36,505 bases of DNA from Gammaproteobacteria bacterium (GTDB taxonomy: Bacteria; Pseudomonadota; Gammaproteobacteria; Steroidobacterales; Steroidobacteraceae). Positions 27,490-36,505 of the stretch are shown piece after piece. Both the position numbers and the translations under genes were made by a program. The notes beneath the pieces are model-generated. The model was not told the DNA's origin and ran no database searches. It saw nothing but the letters and a program-made list of their open reading frames with translations. Location of the stretch: positions 1-36,505 of the forward strand of contig VGVG01000015.1 in NCBI GenBank assembly GCA_016874055.1, given 5' to 3'. The number at the start of each line of letters is the position of its first letter. The first letter of the stretch is position 1.

Positions 27490-28451
27490 CCCTAAATTTT
27501 CTCGATTTCGAACAGCCGATCGCCGAGCTCGAGGCGAAAATCGAAGAGTTGCGTCACGTCACGTCGGGCGGCGGTATCAACTTGCAGGATGAGATCGCGC
27601 GTTTACAGATGAGGAGCGATCAACTCACGCGAAGTATTTTTTCAAAGCTGAGTCCGTGGCAGGTGACGCAGCTTGCGCGTCATCCGCATCGACCCTACAC
27701 GCTTGATTATCTCTCGCAGGTGTTCACGCGCTTCGAAGAGCTGCACGGCGATCGTATGTTCGGTGATGACCAGGCACTCATCGGCGGCCTCGCGCGGCTT
27801 GAGGGTGAGGCCGTGATGGTGATCGGCCACCAAAAGGGGCGAGACACTAAGGAGCGCGTACGTCGTAATTACGGTATGCCGAAGCCTGAGGGCTATCGTA
27901 AGGCCGTGCGTCTCATGCACGTGGCAGATCGTTTCGGTTTGCCGCTCATCACGTTCATCGATACCCCGGGGGCGTATCCCGGACTCGAGTCGGAAGAGCG
28001 AGGGCAGAGCGAGGCGATCGCACGTAATCTTTTCGAGATGACAAAACTTCGAGTTCCGGTGGTGAGCATCGTCACCGGCGAGGGAGGTTCAGGTGGGGCA
28101 CTCGCCATCGGCGTATGCGATCGCTTGCTAATGCTGCAGTTCAGTACTTACTCGGTGATCTCGCCCGAGGGCTGCGCATCAATTCTTTGGAAAAGCGCTG
28201 ATAAAAAAGAAATCGCAGCAGAGGCTCTGGGTCTCACCGCCGATAGACTACGGGCGCTCGGGCTCGTCGATGAAGTACTCGCTGAGCCCCTGGGCGGTGC
28301 GCATCGCAACCCGACCGCGACGGCATCGTCGGTCAAGGACGCGATCCTGCGTCACTTGCGCGAGTTACAGGCGAAGCCGCGCGAGACGCTGCTCGCCGAC
28401 CGAGCGCTTCGACTCCGCGGTTTTGGTGTGTTCTCTGAGGGGTCAGGCTGA
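27486..28451 (+). CDS. accA: Acetyl-CoA carboxylase carboxyltransferase subunit alpha
   Basis: With AccD forms the carboxyltransferase that makes malonyl-CoA, the committed step of fatty-acid synthesis. It is 321 aa (E. coli 319). Motifs are [67 protein letters not shown] (split by reading), [23 protein letters not shown] and the oxyanion-hole region [11 protein letters not shown]. There is no Shine-Dalgarno sequence before the ATG; the bases upstream (TCCGCGCCA) are identical to those before ftsB. It lies between dnaE and tilS, as is common in gammaproteobacteria. Confidence 0.97.
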   Translation: MTLNFLDFEQPIAELEAKIEELRHVTSGGGINLQDEIARLQMRSDQLTRSIFSKLSPWQVTQLARHPHRPYTLDYLSQVFTRFEELHGDRMFGDDQALIGGLARLEGEAVMVIGHQKGRDTKERVRRNYGMPKPEGYRKAVRLMHVADRFGLPLITFIDTPGAYPGLESEERGQSEAIARNLFEMTKLRVPVVSIVTGEGGSGGALAIGVCDRLLMLQFSTYSVISPEGCASILWKSADKKEIAAEALGLTADRLRALGLVDEVLAEPLGGAHRNPTATASSVKDAILRHLRELQAKPRETLLADRALRLRGFGVFSEGSG

Positions 28452-28468
28452 ACTCGCCTCTCGATCCG

Positions 28469-33654
<5,186 letters not shown>

Positions 33655-33693
33655 AGGGGAGGGGTTTCCTTTATCTCATCTCAGTACTACCAT

Positions 33694-33706
33694 TCCGCGC
33701 CAATGA
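33694..33706 (+). repeat. 13-base sequence shared with the accA start (copy 2)
   Basis: TCCGCGCCAATGA, identical to 27477-27489, spans the ftsB start codon in the same register. The rest of the 48-base eno-ftsB gap is G-rich at its start and pyrimidine-rich in the middle, and shows no promoter or terminator that I trust. Confidence 0.4.
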
Positions 33707-34035
33707 TGAATTGGGTTGCCAGCGTATTAGTTTGTTTGACGGTACTGCTTCAGCACCGCATCTGGTTATCTGACGACGGCATTCCCGAGGCTTTCAGATT
33801 GCGTCAAGCCGTCGACCAACAAGTCGCGACCAACTCCGAACTTAAGCGTCGTAACGAGCAGCTCGCGGCGGAAGTCGCCGACCTTAAAAATGGTCTGACG
33901 GCAATTGAAGAGCGGGCTCGCAGCGAACTCGGCATGATCGTGACCGGCGAATCGTTCTACCAAGTCGTCCCCAAGGTTATCTCGGCGACTGCCGAGTCGC
34001 GCGTCGCGCCGACCAAGGGCAAGGCGCAGCGCTGA
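33703..34035 (+). CDS. ftsB: Cell division protein FtsB
   Basis: Small bitopic membrane protein that, with FtsL and FtsQ, links early and late divisome proteins and activates FtsWI. It is 110 aa (E. coli 103). A single membrane helix (about residues 3-18) is followed by IWLSDDGIPEAFRLR and a coiled coil (about 30-68: ATNSELKRRNEQLAAEVADLKNG in two parts). The conserved EERARSELGMIVTGESFYQVV lies beyond. The alignment with E. coli FtsB runs through GESFYQVV. The tail is basic. The start is ATG 33703 or the next codon, 33706; there is no Shine-Dalgarno sequence. ispD follows after ten bases, the usual ftsB-ispD-ispF order. Confidence 0.94.
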   Translation: MMNWVASVLVCLTVLLQHRIWLSDDGIPEAFRLRQAVDQQVATNSELKRRNEQLAAEVADLKNGLTAIEERARSELGMIVTGESFYQVVPKVISATAESRVAPTKGKAQR

Positions 34036-34045
34036 GTCTCTGGTC

Positions 34046-34798
34046 TTGATCGACCCGCACTACTGGCTCGTCATGCCGGCGGCCGGGCGGGGCCAACGGC
34101 TCGGTGCCGATCTCCCGAAGCAATATTTACCCGTCGCAGATCGCACCGTTATCGAGTGGGCCTTGCATCCCTTCGCCTGCGACCCCGCATGTCGAGGACT
34201 CGTCATCGCACTTGCCGCGGACGATGAACACTGGTCCGCTGTGCGGCCTCGACTGTCCGTTACGGTGATCGAGGCGCCGGGCGGTCCGGAGCGCAGTGAC
34301 TCGGTGCGCGGAGCGCTTGAGACGCTACGCGCTCAAGGTGCGGGCGATGCGGATTGGGTGTTGGTACACGATGCCGCAAGGCCCTGCGTGACGGCTTTGG
34401 AGATCGCTGCGCTGCGTTTAGGTGTTGCTCGGGATGACAGCGTCTCGGCTTCAACCTTGGAAGGTGGCCTGCTTGCGATGCCGCTTGCCGATGCTCTAAA
34501 GCGCGGCGGCGTGCAGGGTGAGGGTGTTGTGAGTTTCGAGACGGTATCGCGCGAAGGGCTGTGGCGTGCGTTGACGCCGCAGATGTTTCGACTCGGCGCA
34601 TTGCTGTCAGCGTTGCGGGCAGCAGCAGCAGCAGGGCGCGTGCCGACAGACGAGGCGCAGGCGATGGAGTGGATCGGCGCCAATCCGCGGCTGATCGTCG
34701 GTGAGTCCACCAATCTCAAAGTGACGACGATCACCGATCTATCGCTCGCCGACGGCATACTACGCGCACGGAGGAGTTCGGTCGGAGGGGCAGCGTGA
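34046..34798 (+). CDS. ispD: 2-C-methyl-D-erythritol 4-phosphate cytidylyltransferase
   Basis: MEP-pathway step 3: couples MEP to CTP to form CDP-ME. It is 250 aa. The nucleotide-binding loop [19 protein letters not shown] has catalytic Arg18 and Lys25, matching E. coli 20 and 27. Later come [25 protein letters not shown] and [10 protein letters not shown] keep the TTG at 34046 as start because an ATG nine codons on (34073) would remove the first beta strand ([10 protein letters not shown]). The stop overlaps the ispF start region by GTGATG. Confidence 0.94.
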   Translation: MIDPHYWLVMPAAGRGQRLGADLPKQYLPVADRTVIEWALHPFACDPACRGLVIALAADDEHWSAVRPRLSVTVIEAPGGPERSDSVRGALETLRAQGAGDADWVLVHDAARPCVTALEIAALRLGVARDDSVSASTLEGGLLAMPLADALKRGGVQGEGVVSFETVSREGLWRALTPQMFRLGALLSALRAAAAAGRVPTDEAQAMEWIGANPRLIVGESTNLKVTTITDLSLADGILRARRSSVGGAA

Positions 34799-35271
34799 TG
34801 CGAGTCGGATCAGGGTTTGATGTCCACGCCTTCGGGCGTGGAGATCACGTAATGCTCGGCGGCGTGCGCGTGCCGCACTCGCAGGGAGTCGTTGCGTATT
34901 CCGATGGTGACGTCTTGTTGCATGCGCTTTGCGATGCGCTGCTCGGCGCGGCGGGGCTCGGCGACATCGGCCAACATTTTCCGAATAGCGATCCGCAGTG
35001 GCGAGGTGCTTCGAGTGATCGGTTCATCACGCATGCAGTGGCGCTGCTGCGCGAGCGGGGTTACTCGATCGTCAACGTCGATCTCACCTTGATCTGCGAG
35101 GCACCGCGACTCTCCGCGCATCGCGATCAAATTCTCAACTCAATCGTAAGACTGCTCGGTATTCCCGACGACGCCGTCAACCTCAAGGCGACCACAACCG
35201 AGAAGATGGGTTATATCGGTCGCCGCGAAGGTCTCGCGGCCGAAGCGGTCGTTCTGATCGTACGCTCGTGA
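34798..35271 (+). CDS. ispF: 2-C-methyl-D-erythritol 2,4-cyclodiphosphate synthase
   Basis: MEP-pathway step 5: cyclises CDP-ME 2-phosphate to MEcPP with loss of CMP; a zinc-dependent trimer. From ATG 34798 it is 157 aa. Zinc ligands are Asp8 and His10 (GFDVHAFG) and His42 ([16 protein letters not shown]), the same numbers as in E. coli. Further motifs are [27 protein letters not shown] and [26 protein letters not shown] lies seven bases before this ATG; GTG 34795 is a possible alternative start with one extra codon. Its stop overlaps the truD GTG. Confidence 0.97.
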   Translation: MRVGSGFDVHAFGRGDHVMLGGVRVPHSQGVVAYSDGDVLLHALCDALLGAAGLGDIGQHFPNSDPQWRGASSDRFITHAVALLRERGYSIVNVDLTLICEAPRLSAHRDQILNSIVRLLGIPDDAVNLKATTTEKMGYIGRREGLAAEAVVLIVRS

Positions 35272-36373
35272 TCTCCGTTGAACACCTTGCGCTCTCACCG
35301 CCGCGCGCGGTGGAGCCCGCTGCAGGTCGCGCGCGCATTCGTCTGGAGCCCGAGGATTTTGAGGTCATTGAGGATATCGGCTTTGAGGCTGCAGGGCAGG
35401 GCCCGCATCTGTTGTTGCGAGTACGCAAACGTAACGCGAATACCAGATGGGTCACGCACGAGCTCGCGCGCAGTGCGGGGGTCCGCGATTTCGACGTGGG
35501 CTATGCCGGTCTCAAAGATCGGTGTGCCGTGGCGACCCAGTGGTTCACTGTGCCAGCGCGTGACCGCGTGGGCAGGACCCGCTTGCCCGCGGATTGGGTT
35601 GGCGTGCAGGGTGAGGGTTACGAAGTGATCGAGGCATATGTGCACAACCGAAAGTTATCGCGAGGTACACTTTCTGGAAACACGTTCAAGATCCTCCTGT
35701 GCGATTTTGATGGTGATGCTGCGATTCTTCAGCGGCGCGTCAATAAATTACACGGACGGGCGTCCCTAATTATTTTGGTCCACAGCGCTTCGGGCGCGAG
35801 TTGTCGAACTTGCAGCCCCGCGAGGACGGCGGACGCGAAGTAAATTTTAAAGGCGGTCGCGGTGGGCAGGGACTCGTCTGGTCCGCGATGCGCGGGCTGC
35901 TATTCAATGCGGTACTCGCAGAGCGGGTACGGCGCGGTAGCTGGGTCGAGCTAAAACTGGGCGAGCGTGCGAACCTCGACGGTCGTAACTCGACATTTTT
36001 GGTCGACATCGTGGACGAGACGATTCGTGCGCGGCTCACGATGCTTGACATCCATCCGACGGGCCCACTCTTTGGGGTGGGGAAAAGCGGTGTTGGGGGA
36101 GAGGTAGCGACGCTCGAGGCCGAGATCGTCGCACGTTTTCCGAAGTATGTTGCGCGGCTTAGCGAGGCGCGACTCGAGCCCGGCCGCCGGCCGCTACGGG
36201 TGGCCGTTCGCGACCTATCGCTCGAGTGGCTCGAGCCTGCACGTACGGCGCGCTTAAGTTTCAGGCTGCGTCCGGGCAGTTTTGCGACCGCGGTGCTGCA
36301 TGAGCTGCTTGATGTCGAGAGCGCTGCCGGTGGAGCAGCCCCCATTTCGACCGGACAGTGCTGTCGTAAATAG
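35268..36373 (+). pseudogene. truD: tRNA pseudouridine(13) synthase TruD, broken by a one-base frameshift
   Basis: TruD makes pseudouridine at position 13 of tRNA-Glu and other tRNAs. The GTG at 35268 overlaps ispF. The first frame gives RLEPEDFEVIEDIGF and the catalytic GYAGLKDRCAVATQWF (Asp84). At 35758-35760 (GGG) the frame is lost and unrelated residues run to a stop at 35841-35843. The neighbouring frame continues the family sequence at once: GVPNYFGPQRFGREL, then the insertion-domain region and GSFATAVLHELLD, ending at TAG 36371-36373. One added G in the GGG run restores a single protein of about 368 aa (E. coli 349). No other damage is visible, so it is either a recent loss or a sequencing/assembly error. 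Confidence 0.9.
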
Positions 36374-36402
36374 GAGCGAGGCGTAAGCCTAGTGATACGA
36401 CG
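36363..36402. other. Nested palindrome at the probable left end of an insertion sequence
   Basis: GTCGTA (36363-36368) is inversely repeated as TACGAC (36397-36402), and inside it AGGC (36379-36382) and GCCT (36387-36390) pair around a GTAA loop. It starts within the last codons of truD and ends directly before the transposase-type ATG. GTAAGC at 36383-36388 resembles the GTAA-type ends of IS66-family elements. Without the other end, the true boundary cannot be set. Confidence 0.35.
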
Positions 36403-36505
36403 ATGTCTTCGAATGCAGAGCGAGTTGAGATTTATTCGGGTATCCAAGGGCGTAGACGGTATTCGGTCGACGAGAAGCTGCGGATCGTGCAGGAAGCCCC
36501 CCAGC
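36403..36505 (+). CDS. Start of a transposase-type HTH protein (IS66 TnpA / IS2 OrfA-like), cut by the window edge
   Basis: ATG 36403 opens a frame of 34 codons that runs off the window. The peptide has a variable start, then QGRRRYSVDEKLRIVQEA. This is the typical opening of the helix-turn-helix protein (HTH_Tnp_1 type) that accompanies IS66 elements as TnpA or forms OrfA of IS2-like elements. The rest of the domain, including the usual 'VSAVARRHGV' part, is beyond the edge. It lies 29 bases after the truD stop, where many gammaproteobacteria have surE. Family assignment beyond 'transposase-associated HTH' is an inference. Confidence 0.6.
   Translation, partial: MSSNAERVEIYSGIQGRRRYSVDEKLRIVQEAPQ

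Noticed and set aside
35268-36373. Programmed frameshift in truD
   Set aside because: No slippery heptamer or stimulatory fold is evident, and TruD is not known to use frameshifting; a deletion or read error in GGG is simpler.

Overview
The window is a GC-rich chromosomal segment of a gammaproteobacterium. The evidence is gene order: the map-glnD-dapC-dapD block runs divergently from a long rpsB-to-truD block, and it includes accA-tilS, pyrG-kdsA-eno-ftsB and ispD-ispF-truD. The PstC/PstA permeases have long N-terminal extensions and KdsA is of the metal-dependent (Cys) type. Both differ from enteric bacteria and suggest a deep-branching lineage (Xanthomonadales/Nevskiales/Steroidobacter-like). 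That placement is a weak inference.

Layout. (1) Positions 2-127 hold the last 41 codons of an outer-membrane beta-barrel protein, probably a TonB-dependent receptor. (2) 237-3749: pstC-pstA-pstB, the membrane and ATPase parts of a high-affinity phosphate importer, without pstS or phoU beside them. (3) 3762-9262, minus strand: map, glnD, dapC, dapD in that transcription order, nearly all touching or overlapping. These cover N-terminal Met removal, nitrogen sensing and two steps of the succinylase lysine/diaminopimelate pathway. (4) 9263-9463: divergent regulatory region with a good extended -10 promoter and a structured leader for rpsB. (5) 9464-36373, plus strand: about 25 co-oriented genes. 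rpsB-tsf are followed by an intrinsic terminator. Then come pyrH-frr, the envelope block uppS-cdsA-dxr-rseP-bamA-skp-lpxD-fabZ-lpxA-lpxB, rnhB-dnaE-accA-tilS, a terminator or attenuator-like hairpin, pyrG-kdsA-eno, ftsB, ispD-ispF and a frameshifted truD. (6) 36363-36505: an imperfect palindrome followed by the start of a transposase-type HTH gene (IS66 TnpA/IS2 OrfA-like), cut by the window edge.

The large block joins translation (S2, EF-Ts, RRF, EF-Ts-linked pyrH), isoprenoid supply (Dxr, IspD, IspF) feeding undecaprenyl phosphate (UppS), phospholipid (CdsA, AccA), lipid A and Kdo synthesis (LpxD, FabZ, LpxA, LpxB, KdsA), outer-membrane protein assembly (BamA, Skp, RseP), replication (DnaE, RnhB) and division (FtsB). 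Many neighbours overlap by stop/start tetranucleotides, so translational coupling is widespread.

I found no CRISPR array, tRNA, rRNA, prophage or unrecognised gene system. The points most worth a second look are the metal-type KdsA, the Asn at the LpxA acyl-ruler position, the pyrG leader hairpins, the long charged tail of ribosomal protein S2, the single-base frameshift in truD and the adjoining insertion-sequence boundary.
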